Assembly (NCBI RefSeq): GCF_022605165.1
Contig: NC_063078.1
Span: 992,001-1,056,000 of the forward strand
Source: Purpureocillium takamizusanense
Taxonomy: Eukaryota > Ascomycota > Sordariomycetes > Hypocreales > Ophiocordycipitaceae
DNA length: 64,000 nt
Reading direction: 5' to 3'
Below, in pieces: positions 11,682-24,009 of the stretch. The position numbers and the translations under genes were made by a program. Below the pieces are notes generated by a model. It was not told the DNA's origin. It saw only the letters and a program-made list of their open reading frames with translations, and did no database searches. Position 1 is the stretch's first letter; each line of letters opens with the position of its first letter.

Positions 11682-12007
11682 TAATGCTCTCACAGAAGGC
11701 TGACGGCAGAACGGTAAGACAAGAAGAACCGAACGCTAGACAGGTACAGTAGCCCCGGGCTCTTGACTGACGGGTATCCGCCCATGACTCGCCCGGCGAT
11801 ATTGCGCAGAAAGGAGGCGCGAGCGCGCACCAAGCAAACAGCTTGAGGGCAGTGGTGGCGTAGTGGAAGACATATCGGGGGGCTGTACGGAGTATTGGGT
11901 GGTACAGTAGAGAACGAACTCGGCCGTTTACTCTTGTCTTGGTTGGCAGCGTCTGAGTCGGCCCACAGAGTTGTGCATGTACGTATGTAGGTAGAAACTG
12001 GCGCGGT

Positions 12008-12058
12008 TAGCCGTTGGTCAAAGGAGCCCAGCCCGGGTGTGGATTCGGTCACAACCAA
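12008..12058. repeat. Dyad element, copy 2
   Basis: Begins with the same 14 bases as copy 1 (TAGCCGTTGGTCAA) and ends GGTCACAACCAAC. The middle differs by small insertions and substitutions. Same orientation as copy 1, about 370 bp further from PTR2. Confidence 0.6.
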
Positions 12059-12354
12059 CGCATCGGTTGGTCTTGGGCCGGGGGGAGGGGTGAAGACCAA
12101 CTGCATGGCGTTCCCATTCAGTCACAAATACTTGGGAGGCGAATGAACACCGCATACGTATTATATTGGGAGGCCGGAACTCGCATCGAGCATCGTTCAA
12201 GGCGACGGATCATGTGCGGAGACCAGACCCTGCCAGACGGGGAGGGCAGAGAGAGACACTGCAAGATCTATGAAAGGCAGGCCTGAGGCTCATTTGCGTC
12301 GTCCTCAATCACTCGCTTGAGACCCAATCAACGCGAGCATAAAAAGCATTCATA

Positions 12355-12435
12355 TACTTTAGGTACTAAGGTACCTTGGCAAATTAGGTGCGTTAGGTAC
12401 TGTACATTAGTACTTATGTATGTAGGTCCGTTGGT
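12355..12435. repeat. GGTACC/TAGGTA motif cluster
   Basis: Overlapping copies of TAGGTACTAAGGTACC, TTAGGTACT and GTAGGT within about 80 bp. One of many such clusters in the intergenic DNA of this window. Confidence 0.6.
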
Positions 12436-13111
12436 AGGTAGCAGCCCGGAGTGAGAATCGACAGGACAGCCAGGGCCGTCCTCGGAACTGGATCCTCGGA
12501 ACTGGGGCAAGTGGGGTTGGGGATTGAGTCGCACTTGCCTGCCTAGTAAGTTAGGTACTAATGCACAAGCAGGGTCCCTTTCCTCCGCCTCGCCATGTCA
12601 GCTCCGAAAGGCACCTCCATTACCCGCCACGTTGACAGCCCAGCCGGCGGCAAGTATGGTACGGCACGATACATGCTATGCAGCAGTACTACTAGGCAGG
12701 CAAGCAGGTACTGCCTCACTACTGGTACGTAAGGTAGTAGGTGATCTTATCGATTATTGGAATGACGCTAAAATGCGGGGGAAAGCGCCCCCATCTTTGC
12801 TGAATCGGTAGCCCACGTCGCTTGCCTCAATATTTCGACGCGCATCCAGCTCCTAGGCGTCGCCTCGCGGCCTCTCCGCACCGACGGGATTGCTCACAAG
12901 GCTGGGTTGTGGCCAGCTCCTGCCAATCGCGTTGCGTGGCAGACATCAACGCCCTCCTTCTTGAGTCGCTTGCCAAGATGGACGCCGGCTAATAGGCTGC
13001 ATTGCGCGGGCATCCGGCAGACAAGCAACAAAGCACACGAGTCTGAGTGGCGGCCTGGCTTCTGGCCGTTGCCTCGAGCCAACAACAAACAAGACACCAC
13101 TGCCAGCCCTA

Positions 13112-14376
13112 CTAGCGCGTCGCGTGACTGACCAGGCCAGCAGTGTCCAGCAACTCCTTTCCCGCATTGCTGCCGCCAAGCTTCCCTGGGAACAGCTCTC
13201 TGGAATTTGCCGCGGCACCCTTGATGGAAAAGACGCTATCGCCATCAAGCCGTTGGCTTGCGCGGCCACGAATGTTGAAAGCACCGCCTGCCGGGATGTC
13301 TGGGGTCGCCACGACCTTGGGCATGTCGTCTTCTGTCAGCCGCGCTGAGCCGATGGACCGCTCTAGCTGGTCGAGCTGACCACCCCTGCCAGACTTCTTC
13401 GTCGGAAATAGCTCCTTGGTTCTGTTGTCAGCCGACAAGCGTCTCTTGATGCTCCGAGCCTCAGCGCGGTTATTGCGCGATGAGCTGGTCCTTCTGTCCA
13501 TGTACGCCCCGCCGTCACTATCACCACTCGTCTCCCGCCTTGGCGAGGCAGACCTGTCGCGTCTTGACGAGCGACCCGAGAACAATTCTTTGCCCCTGTT
13601 CTCGGCGGCATATGACCTCGGGTGGTCTTCCGAATCCGAATGCCGCCGGGAACGCGTCGGCTGCGGAGCGTCATCGTACATGCTCGCCTCGAACCTGATA
13701 TTCTCCTCGTCGGAATCACGTCGCCTCCGTCCCCCCGCGCGGCCGTCGCTGTCTCGGTCGCGATATCTTGATCGCTGGTCCCTGTGTCGTCGTCGACGCT
13801 CCTCTGGGTCGTGCTCGGGGTGGAGAAGGTAATATCGACTCCGTAGAGCGGCACCTGCTTGTTTCCGATCACCCTGAGTCGCAAAGCGAACCAGGAGATG
13901 TATCTCGGGCCTGCCGTCTAAAGGCTTGGCGGGGAGTGACTCCCCCGGGGGAAGGGCCGTGGCGTCGGCAACCTCGATGGAGCTTAGGGCGACAATTGCT
14001 TCGCGGGTTATAGATTCGGAGGCGAAGATGATGTTGGCCGACGTGTCGTCGATCCATTCCACGTGTTCGGGAGGGCCAAAGTGCGCCTTGACGTAGTTCT
14101 TGATGTCATCCGTGTGTAGCGTGTCTAAGCCGCGGACGTGTAGCTTTGTCGGGACTATGGCAGTGGTCTCGCTGTCATTTGGGGGCTCATCCTCGGCCAC
14201 CTCACCCGGCTCTTCTGGCTCGTCGGGTTGCTGGGGGTTGGCGAGGGTCAGTGTCGGGCGGAGGCGACGGCAAAGAGCGCCGGACTTACGAGGATGTCGT
14301 CGGCGGCAGGGAAGTCGGCGATGGGCGCATCTTGTACGCTCTCAAGCGCGTCGCCCATTTCTATGTCCAGATCCAT
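13112..14376 (-). CDS. NCBP3-like cap-binding/RNA-processing protein
   Basis: Homologue of nuclear cap-binding protein subunit 3 (family formerly DUF2414), which in animals binds capped RNA and partners of the export machinery. Exons 14376-14290 and 14230-13112; 401 residues. An acidic N-terminus (MDLDIEMGDALESV) precedes an RRM-like domain around residues 50-115, with LHVRGLDTLHTDDI, HVEWIDDTSANIIF and a later RYYLLHP segment. The C-terminal half is disordered and rich in Arg, Ser and Asp, like splicing-associated proteins. It carries three ELF motifs: GKELFSG, TKELFPT and SRELFPG, plus a final GKELLD. No earlier in-frame ATG exists. It is divergent from the orphan gene at 15145. The family call is good; the cap-binding role in fungi is inferred. 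Confidence 0.85.
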
Positions 14377-15144
14377 GATGCCGCCCTGAAGGTAGCCGCT
14401 GCTCGAGGCAGACCGAGGGCTGGTAGAGGAATTGACCGTCAACGACGATGCGGCTCCAGATAGGTGGTGAGGCGAGCGACCGTGAGAGAGCGCAGCGTTG
14501 ATCCGCAATAAAAGCTAGATAGCTTGATCTCGTTTGAGGTCGATGTCAAAGAGAAGTGGCCAAGGCTATTCGAAGCGTGGTGTGGTGCGCCAGCACTGAG
14601 GGTGTTGCGAGAAAGGCGTGTTCTGTGGCGACGGAGTTGCATTGGAGATGCGGATCCCGGTGCACTGGTCGACGCGGTGGAGCTGCGTGCTGGGAGGAAC
14701 TGGCTACCCTATACTGCGCAACTTACATCCCATGGGCAGCGGTGAACCACGAGTGCTCTTCTAGGACCACATTTGTGCTGGGAGCGAATTGATGCTGGAC
14801 TTTGATGGCTTGATAATGGCAGCTTGTGCGGTAGTCGAGGATGAGTCGGCCGCACACAAAGTCGCACGCGACGTACGAAGTAGGCTCAGCCTGCAGGAGC
14901 GTCAGTTCACGTGTGCGGGCGCTACGTACAGTATCTTAGTACGCAGTGCGGAGTACCTGACGGCGGTTCGCTGAGTGGGCGCTTAGAGCAGCTCAACAAG
15001 ATCGACCCGCCGCATCCTATCACGCCCGCCCCATGACGCGATGCAGGATACCAAATCCGCATCTTACCAGAGGGAACGATTCGCAAGGACGTCGGCACTG
15101 AAGACAGACACCGCCCGCAGCGCCTCCGTGGGCAGAGAGTTACG
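14377..15144. other. Divergent promoter region, NCBP3-like gene and orphan gene
   Basis: About 770 bp between two divergent starts. It contains a GCGGAGTACC motif near 14948 of the kind seen in other intergenic regions. I see no gene. Confidence 0.5.
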
Positions 15145-16044
15145 ATGGGCAGCTTTGGCGCTGCCGTAGAGTCCCTGGTCGAGACATACAATCGATGCCT
15201 CAAACTCCTAGAGAGATTGCACCTAGGGAGCAGCGACGGAGATGGCGCCTGCAAGCAAAGGGCACTCCTGAACAACCAAGCCCGCTCTGACAGGTCCATG
15301 GTCAGGCGTGCATACCGGTCCAAGCTCTCACGTCGAGGAAGCGCGTTCGAGTTGGGCGACGGTGAGTACAGGAGCCGAGAGCTCGCATGAGAAGGATCGG
15401 GCTAACGAGTGCTTCCAAACGCAGCGTTGGCGACGTCGTCGGTGAAGAGGGTAGCTAGGAAGCTCAAAGCGGCACTCAGCGCCGCCATCAACCAGCTCGG
15501 CCGCGGAAAGGCTGGACGAGACACGCTCGACTACGCGTCGCTCACGGCCCATTCGACTGACGCCCGCAAAGATGCTATACGCGCCATGACGAGCTTGTCC
15601 GCGCGATTGCCGTCCCTGGACGGCGACGTCAGGTCGCGCACTGGCAGAAGCACCGCCTCATCGATCAACAAGAAGTCTGGCCATCATCGCTATGCCAAGA
15701 GCGCATCGTCGTCGCGGCCGAGAACCTTGAGGAGGCGGGATCAGGCTGTGCGACCACGTCCGAGCAGCGGGAACCAGCGCGAGGCGCAGCTGCGCCCCCC
15801 GGTAAGGGAAGAGAAGCGTCAAGAATGCGGAAAAAGGTACTCATCGACGACGTCCTCGTCGCAGAGCACCAAGCTCGGAGAGGTCAGGTCAAGACGCCGG
15901 CGAGGCGGCGAGCAAGGGGTTCGTGGTGACTATGGTACTGGAGTTACATATCCTCTGCCGTATCCGTGGGTCGACGATAGTGAGGCGCCTGGCTACGAAA
16001 GGAGGGGCAAGGGACGCTTCTGGGGGTTATTCGGGCGGCGATGA
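15145..16044 (+). CDS. Conserved-looking fungal protein of unknown function
   Basis: Not assigned to a characterised family. Exons 15145-15361 and 15425-16044 (donor gtgagt, acceptor acgcag); 278 residues. The N-terminus is helical (MGSFGAAVESLVETYNRCLK) and continues through a basic segment (RSMVRRAYRSKLSRRGSAFE). A second helix spans the splice junction (SSVKRVARKLKAALSAAINQ). The rest is a long disordered region rich in Ser, Arg and Gly. It ends in a compact aromatic and basic tail (RGKGRFWGLFGRR) that could bind membrane or a partner. The clean intron and non-random domain layout argue for a real gene. The N-terminal helix resembles an uncharacterised family I recall from other filamentous ascomycetes. 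It lies upstream of SRP72 on the same strand. Confidence 0.75.
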
Positions 16045-16461
16045 GGAACGATGCAAAAAACAGTTGAAGACGTGCGGGAGGAGTGAGTAACTACTTTGAA
16101 TGCGAGAGGGAGGAAGAGTGGCCTCGATGACCGACCGGGCCTTGTGGTGGATCCATGTCATCTGTGCTTTGTAGAGATACCTAGGTACCTCCGTCTGGTA
16201 GGTTAGTACCCACTCTGCCCCCCTCCAAAAAATATCCCCACACAAACAGGCTGGTGTCGGATAAGAAACCTCAACTTGCCGCCATCCAGCAACGACAACC
16301 ACACCGTTCGGCAGGCCACGATCCTCGACTCTCGCCACGCCTGCCACGCGCTCCGGACAGACGGTAGCGTCCGCTCCTCCCCTCCCTCTGGCGCCGCGGC
16401 GAGACGGTACAAGCGCCCTCTCCTCGCACGCCCCCTTTCGCGTCGTCGAGCATCTCCCGTC
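16045..16461. other. SRP72 upstream region
   Basis: About 420 bp between the orphan stop and the SRP72 start. It contains TACCTAGGTACC at 16188-16199 followed by GGTAGGTTAGTACC. The SRP72 frame is open upstream but holds no earlier ATG. Confidence 0.5.
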
Positions 16462-18474
16462 ATGCCTCAAGACCCCGCGACTGTTCTCGCCGCCCTGTTG
16501 CGCGCAGCAACAATCGACGATCACGAAGAGGTGCTCAGGGCCGCCAACGCTGCCATCAAGGCCAACCGTGCCGATGTGGGCGCTCAACACACTCGTGTAG
16601 TTGCCCTGCTTAAACTTGACCGCTTCGACGACGTCATACGCGCCATATCCGAGGGCGGGGTCAAGGTCGAATCTCGCTGCGCTCTTGAGCAGGCGTACGC
16701 CCTGTACAAGCTTGGCAAGCTCGACGAAGCGGCCGCCCTGCTCAAATCATTCGGCTTGGAGAAGCGCAGCTTCAGTCATGTCGCCTCTCAGGTTGCTTAC
16801 CGCGCCGAGAGGTTCGGCGAGGCCGAGCTCATCTACAGGCGGCTGCTCACCTCGGGCGATGCATTGCAGGAAGAGAACGACCTGAACATCAATTTGCGGG
16901 CGACATTGGCTCAGGCCGAGTGGCAAGGAAGCTTGACTGCTGCCGGATCGACTGCCGACCAAGCACAGGACACCTTCGAGCTTTGCTATAACGCTGCGTG
17001 CGCTTACATTGCCAAGGGAGCTCTTGACACGGCTGGAACCCTGCTTCAGCGCGCCGCCAAGCTGTGCGACGCGTCTGAGGACTTGACTGAAGCCGACAAG
17101 AAGGCTGAACTGAAGCCCATTCTTGCCCAGCAGGCATATGTGCATGCCAAACTTGGAAACACCCAGCGGGCACTGGAGCTGTATCGGTCGCTGGATGTCG
17201 ATGGGTGAGTCTCGGTCCCCGCCGCCATCCAGGCACAACGTGTTTCAGTACGCACCGTTCCTAACAAGCTCAGCGATGCGGACCCTGACTTTGTCGTTGT
17301 GGCACAAAACAATAAGGCTGCGCTCGAGGCGAAGCCGCCGAACCCATTCCTTCTTCAACGCCAAGTTGCTACGTGGCTGTCTGGCGCTATTGATGCCAAA
17401 CTATCCAACTACCAATCCACCGTACTATCCAGAAATCAGTCTGTGGTTGACATTCTGGCGCAAAAGGGTGACGGAGTGCGAGAAAGGACACGCAAGTTAC
17501 TGGACCAAGCTCGTCGGCCTACGATACGGCGGGACGTCAACTATAACGCAGTGATAAGAGCCGCAACGGAGACTCAGGGCCTTGCCGACAAGGATGCTCT
17601 CCGAGAGCTTGCGTCCCTGTCCAAGAAGTATCCCAGCAATGTTGGCCTTGTGCTCATAGCCGTCCAACTGCTCCTGAAGCGCAAGAGCCGCGGCGCAGCG
17701 TTGTCTGTGCTTGAGTCTTTCTTCGCTCGACTGGACAAGAGTGACCAAGAGCAGGATCTCGAAGTGCGGTTCAGCCCAGGTCTAGTTGCCCTCGCAGTAT
17801 CCCTTATGCGAACCCAAGGCCGTGCCACCTCTGCCAAGTCGGAGCTGATCAAGGCCGCTACATACTGGCGGGATCGCCCTGTTGGCGCGTCATCTTCGCT
17901 TCTGAGAGAGGCCGGGGTGGAATTGTCGAGGTCATCTGACGCGGGCGACCTGTCGCTGGCTGCTTCGGCCTTCCAGAGACTTCACGCGGAGAACAAGGAC
18001 GACCCTGTGGTCACTGCAGGTTTGGTCGCCTCCCTGGCTGCGTCTGATGTAGCCAAAGTCGAACACCACGCCGCTCAGCTGCCGCCGGTCCAGGCCTTGG
18101 TCGAAGGGATAAATGTCGAAGGGCTCATCCGTGCTGGGGTTGCCGGAACTGCCGGCAGCGCCGCGCCCACGAAAAAGAGACCAGCTCCGGAGGAAACTAG
18201 CGACGAAAAGGCGGCCAAGAAGCGCCGAAGAAGGAGGCTGCCCAAGAACTACGTCGCGGGTAGAGCCCCCGATCCGGAACGGTGGCTGCCCCTCCGAGAC
18301 CGCTCCACATACCGGCCCAAGGGCAAAAAGGGGAAGAAGAAGGCTGGTGAGTCAACGCAAGGCGGAATCGTCAAGGAGGAGGAGACGCTGGACCTTGTGG
18401 GAGGGGGTGGTGTCAAGGTGGAGAAGGCGTCTGCTTCAAACCCATCGAAGAAGAAAAAGAAGGGCAAGAAATAG
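16462..18474 (+). CDS. SRP72: Signal recognition particle subunit SRP72
   Basis: Protein subunit of the SRP, which delivers ribosomes making secretory and membrane proteins to the ER. Exons 16462-17204 and 17274-18474; 647 residues. The N-terminal two thirds are TPR-like helical pairs (for example KLDRFDDVIRAISEGG, ALYKLGKLDEAAALLKSFG, CYNAACAYIAKGALDTAGTL). The C-terminus carries the basic RNA-binding region, with KKRRRRRLPKNY and the family motif APDPERWLPLRDRSTY near residues 575-600, and a poly-lysine tail (KKKKKGKK). Length is typical. No ATG precedes the chosen one in frame. It is convergent with the Sec7 GEF gene. Confidence 0.96.
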
Positions 18475-19156
18475 ACGGGGCCAGATAGTGGAAATGCATG
18501 AGAGCTTGCTGGCGGTAAGGGCTGGCACGCAGTTTCTGCATCGCTCATACATAGTGCACATGTATCCGAGCCCGCTGTTGTTGTCGCCGCCACCCAGACC
18601 ACCGCGGTCGTGTAGAATGCCATCGATGGCCGGACGGGAGGACATGGCTACTAGGCAGCCCCCCCCGCCGGCCAGTCTGAACATAATAAACAGATAAGGA
18701 ACAGCCATGGCGTCGTCATCAGGTGGTGAGACAACTGCCGCGCGCGGCAAGCCAAAACTGCTATACACACTTCCTCGAGACAAGAGCACCAAAAAGCAAC
18801 GCCATTCATTCATTCACCTGGTGCAAATCGCCCAAATCGACACCCAATCAGGGCAACTTTTACGCTACAAAACAGGGCTATAAATAATGGATGCTGCAGC
18901 AGCAGCTCTGTCCGGCCACCATTGCGAGCCAGCAGTCTACCACAGAACGTTGCCGTAACTCGTAACACTTTGCCTCCGAACTTGACGGAAGATGTTGGCC
19001 CTTGGGCGCGACCTGGAACGGATTCGCCACCGTCAAACGCCTCGCCATGCCTTGGTTTGCAGCATGCTTCTCCCTTTGCAACGACCGAGTCTACATCCAT
19101 TTTGTGACATGATTCCAGATTGTCCGTCTTCACCCCATACCACTACACTTGCCCCT
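18475..19156. other. Convergent intergenic region, SRP72 and Sec7 GEF
   Basis: About 680 bp that should contain two 3' UTRs. A C-rich run (18659-18668) and CTATAAATAATGG at 18879-18891 are present, but the latter is not near any gene start. No gene is supportable. Confidence 0.5.
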
Positions 19157-22100
19157 TCACGCTGTCATCATCTCTGCCGGTAAGCTTGAACGACGACCCC
19201 GGCCGGCCGGTGGGTCGATCTCATCGCCACTATCATGCTCGTCTTTTGTTGGATCACGAGCCGTTTTGAGTCGCGAACCGAGCTCTTCGTTCGTTTTTGC
19301 GCCCGCCTCGTCTCCATCACCTTCCGACTCCGATGCCGTCTCGATTAGAGGAAGAGGCGATCGGCGTCCGTCTGAGAAGCTCACGGCAGCCTCGCTTTCA
19401 CCATCAGATGGCACCACTAGCCTTCCACCAGCTGAAACGCTCCTGGCTGCCTGTGCAGAGGAGTACTTGCGGTGAAGCTCCCTGAAGCTCCGCGCTGTGG
19501 TAGTGCTGACGCTGGCGGCGGATTCTCGTCGACCATTCGATTCGTTCGATTCGGATGGTGTCTCTGGCGCAGAGTGATAAGCATCTTCGGGTTCTTCGTC
19601 AAATGAAGCCGGTGAGACTACTTGTTCTTGCTGCTGGGGTGGCTGCTGCTGCTTTCGAGCGAGGATCTTTTCGTCGTGTGTCATGTTCTGGATCTCGGTC
19701 CCAATATTGATGACAGATGCCTTCTTGCCGTGCACGACGAAACTCCCAGTCCCACGGGACAGCATGGTCTCTTGAGGAGCATCCTCTGATGAGGTACCAT
19801 GCGCGTGTTCCCTCCCTCGGCGACTGCGATGATGTGAAAGGTGGCCTGCGCCATCTCTAAGTGTGCGCTGGAGGCTGCGCCTGATCTTGCTCCTCTCGAG
19901 CCGGTCGCGCTCAGCAGGAGCGACGTGTTCTGTGCTGTCTGCCGAAGTGGAAACAGTCCCTTTGTCCACAGACCCCCTCGTAGACCTGGCCTCCCACAGT
20001 CCAGCTTGCTTCAAGAAGTCGCGCTCAGAAGCATCGACATCATCGTGGTTCGTGTCGGCACTATTGGATGCTGTGGGATTCCGTCCATCACGAGACAGAG
20101 GACGCAATGATTGAGACACGGAGACTGGAGATTGGATGGGCGAGGTGGTGATGCTTGAAACGGATCCATGGCGCGGACTCCGCATGTCGGGCACAGCATG
20201 ACCAACATCACGCGATGGCGGACGAGGTTTCGTGCTGGCTTGCGGTGTTGCCGGCGACGAATCTTTGGAGGACAGACTGGTGTCCTCCTCCGCTGCAGCG
20301 GTGCTGAGGGAGCGGGCGAGACTTGAGTCTGTGGGAGGGCGAGTTCTATCGGTGGAGTTTTGCCGCTTTGCCTTTGACTCGAGCCGTGTAGGCATCGATA
20401 GTGGTGCCGCAACCGAAGCCGTCTCAGACTCCATGCGGACTTTGGATGGCGAGGTCGCCACTGTCGATGCGGTTGCTGGCCTGTCGTCTGCGAGGTCTTG
20501 AATCAGAATGTCTCGATGGCATTTTTCTCTCCAAATCTCCATTCTCGTCCACTTCAGCTGGGCCGACTGGCGCGCGGCAGCAGACAGTAGCTGCTCCCTG
20601 GTTCTGGGTTGGATCGGAGCTAGGATCTGCAAATGACGGGCGTTTCGAAGTTGCTCTTCCAGTTGCTTTTGGGCTTCCTCCACCTTTTGCTCTGCTTCCG
20701 CAATCTTCTGTTGCATTCCGTCCCTTCGAGCCGTCTGAATGTCCTCTGCCATCTTGTGGTCAATCTTACCTCGCGCAATGGACACAAGTCCAGTGGGCGT
20801 CTGCACAAGCTGGGTGGCGTCAGAGCTGTCGAGACGCCTGATACCCCTCCGGCCCTGGCCATCGTAATTGCCTCCGACGACGCCGCGCATCCGGATTCCA
20901 GACGTCCTAAATGCAGCGGCGTAGTTGAGTTTGGCCAGCCAGTCGTTCCGCTCTTCCTCACTGTCTGCGAGGAGGACCTCATCAAGCCCGCCCTGTCTGA
21001 CGTAGACAAATGCGTTCTTGTGCTTCTTGTAGGTGGAATCCATCAACGCAACAGCGCCGTGAGTAGATATCAACGCATCTGGCTTAAACTCCTCCAGCGG
21101 TGGTTTGAAGATGATGGGAATGCCATCGTTACCAACCTTGACGTGATGTTCGTACTGATGCATGAGGTTCTTCACCCAGCTTGTATTGCGGAAGAAGTAC
21201 AGCTGGGCACCCGTGAGAATGGCACCCCATTCTTGCCATGGCGATCGTGTCTTTCTCTTCTTTGAGTCTTTGCGCCATAGCAAGCCAACCTTGGTTATCT
21301 TGATGTCCACGATGCCGGGATGAGCGTCTTCCGGGTTTGTGGCTGTCTTTTCCGACATGAACGCATCGGGTCGAGAACGCGCCGATACGATCTGCAGTAC
21401 TCCTGTCTTGAAAAAAGTGTTCTGCAAATCTTTGAGGTTGAGACAGGTTGCCGTTCCAAGGTAATTGTAGTGATCGTCCAAGTGCATCGCGTCCTTGAGA
21501 TTCGGCCGCAGCGCATCGAGATTACCGTCCAGTATCAGTGTATAGGGGTCTATGGGCTCCTTGGCCGCGCGCTTAGCAGCGTCCCCGGGGTTCCCCGGGA
21601 GGAGCTGCTTCTTTTTGGTCTTGCCCGAGTTGACACGCTCTGGGCTGAGATCGAGATCATCCTCCATGTGGATAAAGGGCGTGTATGATATGTTGTCGTA
21701 GAAGCATTCCAGAACATCATCGAAGATGCCTTCACCGCGCGTGTTTTTCAAGTAGTCCGACTTCTGCATCTTGTGCTTGTTGTTCTTGTTGAAGACATCT
21801 GTGTGAAGAATGAGAAGCGAGAACGCGATGAAGTATGCTTGATCAGGCGAGCTGTAGATGCCAGGGTTGCATTCATGATAACGGTTTGCAAATGCCTGTA
21901 AGCAGCGATCTATCTGCTGTGTTTCTTTGGGGAGCTCGGCTTCCATTAATAACTTGCGGATCGCCATATCCATTGGATCGCCAAAGAAGCCGAAGCTGCG
22001 CATGTAGCTTCTTAGGACGGCGGCGGAGAACGGGTCCGTGCCCTTTGACAAGGCTGAGGCGATGACCCTTCGACTGACAGTGTCCTCAAGGCGTGCAAGG

Positions 22101-23525
22101 TATTTGGTTGGCGACTCATCCTCAAGTCGTTCAGGCAACGCAACAGAGCTCCTGGACAGCTGAAGAGAGTTGCTCTTTGATGTGATGGAGCCTGGCGTCA
22201 CGGGAGTCAGGGACCCCTGTCGACTCAGTTCGGAGTTTTGTCGTATGCGGCTCAAGCCAAGCAGATCTCCGAAACTCTTCCGGCCTGTTGACGTAGACGT
22301 CCGTGTGGTAGGGGGAAGAAGGTGTTCGTCGGTCGAGTTTCGCCCTACGGAGCTCATGGTAGACGACCTGCCTCGTAGCATGGTAATTCTTGTCGGAGAG
22401 GAATGATCCGAGTGAAGGTCATTTCCACGAGGGAAAAGGCCCGCGGCAGGCGACGCCTGAGTTCCGGGGCCGTCTGCGCACCTCTCGGTATGAGCGCGAG
22501 GCGTGGTGGCGCTCTGTGCCGAGGCCGGGCGAGGAGTCGAGCCGACCCGGAGGGAAGTCGAGGATTCTGCAGCCAAACGAGAGGAACTCTGTTGCAAATG
22601 TGCGAAGGGGAAAAGCGGCTCAGGGGCCTTCTTCGTCCTGCGAAGCTTAAAGAAGGGGATGGAGGGCTGCGACTTCTTGGGAGTGGTAGCCGGGCTCGGG
22701 TGAGATATGCGATCGTTTGAGCTTGCGTCAGACCTCGACGACTCCGATTGGCGATTGTTAATTGTAGTGAGGGATGTGCCATTCGAAGCAGATATTGACT
22801 GTACTGATGGTCGGGGAGATGCCGGTTCGTCCAATGTAGCCAGCGATGATCTGCCCCTGTCGTCCGTGAAGGATTTCCTGAGCGAAGCACCTGGCGGCCT
22901 GTGGCCATCACGCGGAACGTCATTAGAGCGTCGAAACTTGGCCGCCAAATTCATGCGAGAGGACATTTTCTTCGGGCCTGTGATGTCATTGGTCGGTGCA
23001 GTCGTGATGATGGCCGGAGCTAAGGGGGCACACAAGTTAGCATCGCGAGTTCCCAGAAGCAGATGGGCGTAGCCAGCTAGAAGAAGAGGGGGCGGGAGAG
23101 GGGGCCATACGTCGGGGCAGAGGTGGAGGATTCTCGGCCTGCTGCTTTGCCCTGAGAGACAACTGGGAGTCGGAGGCGTTGCGGAAGCGCAAGACAGAGA
23201 AGCGCTTGTGCCTGCTAAGCTCGGGCTGTGGACTCGGGGGAGTATCAGGACGATTGGCGGTAAAGTCGGACTCGTGGCTCGCGTTGCGGGACAGGGAGTT
23301 GCCGGCATCCTCGATGGCTGGTTGAGTTGTGTGTTTCTTTTGCTTCGAAGGTTGCGCGGGATTGCTCTTCGGAGCGTCTAGTGCGGGCACGGCGACGGGA
23401 GCGACGGCATCATGGCGGGCGGCATCGGCATCAGTGTCGTCGGAAGCGCTAGGCCCGGCGACGGCAGTGTGACGTCGCATATCGGTCTCGCTGGCCATAT
23501 TGGCTCGACGGCGAAGAAAAGGCAT
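19157..23525 (-). CDS. SYT1: Sec7-domain ARF guanine nucleotide exchange factor, Syt1 type
   Basis: Activates ARF/ARL GTPases, probably at the late Golgi. Exons 23525-23111 and 23019-19157; 1425 residues. A Ser/Pro-rich disordered N-terminus contains HKRFSVLRFRNASDSQLS and MNLAAKFRRS. The Sec7 domain lies at about 405-590: LARLEDTVSRRVIASALSKG, then LPKETQQIDRC with the catalytic glutamate at E504, then FSLLILHTDVFNKNNKHKM. A PH domain follows at about 705-850 (KVGLLWRKDSKKRK, WQEWGAILTGAQLYFFRN). A coiled coil (AEQKVEEAQKQLEEQLRNA) and a long disordered tail complete the protein. The domain order Sec7-PH-coiled coil fits the Syt1/EFA6-like group rather than Gea or Sec7 itself. It is divergent from ECM14. 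Confidence 0.94.
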
Positions 23526-24009
23526 CTTGGCGGACGATTGTCATGGCACGCGTCGGCGAAGGCCCTCGTGGATTGCGTCGCGGCTGGATGAATGCACCCG
23601 TTGGCAACGGCCGGCGGCGGCAGCGGCGGCCGCGAGTATAGCCGGTCCACGATGCTCACGGTCGACGAGCGCCTGCGGCCTGGGGAGCGGAGGTTCGGAG
23701 GGAGACGACGGGATAACGGGACGAGGGGCGGCAACGAGCCGGACAGCCTCTAGTCGAGGACCATTACCATCTGCGTGGTAGGGTTGACGGGTGCGTGCTG
23801 TGTGTAGGACGCAGACTCGGTCAACGGGGCTGCAGCAGCGTCTGACGGTCCCCGATGGATGGCTTTCTGTGCTCGTACTTGAACGGCGCAGCACCCTCCC
23901 ACGAGTGCCCAGTGGCTGGCAGTGTCGCGGTGCCTGTCGGTCTGTTGCGAACAAGGGTGTGGGCGTGACGACTGGGCCGGTCGCGGGTGGTTGGTGCAGT
24001 CGAGGTTGA

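Larger units (their letters stand above)
11500..13111. other. PTR2 upstream region
   Basis: About 1.6 kb between the PTR2 start and the stop of the NCBP3-like gene, both on minus, so this is the PTR2 promoter side. It holds two diverged copies of a ~45-bp dyad element (11635-11681 and 12008-12058) and a cluster of GGTACC-type motifs near 12359-12425. I found no gene. Confidence 0.6.

Noticed and set aside
18879..18891. TATA-like CTATAAATAATGG
   Set aside because: It lies between two convergent genes, far from any start codon, so a promoter role has no support.
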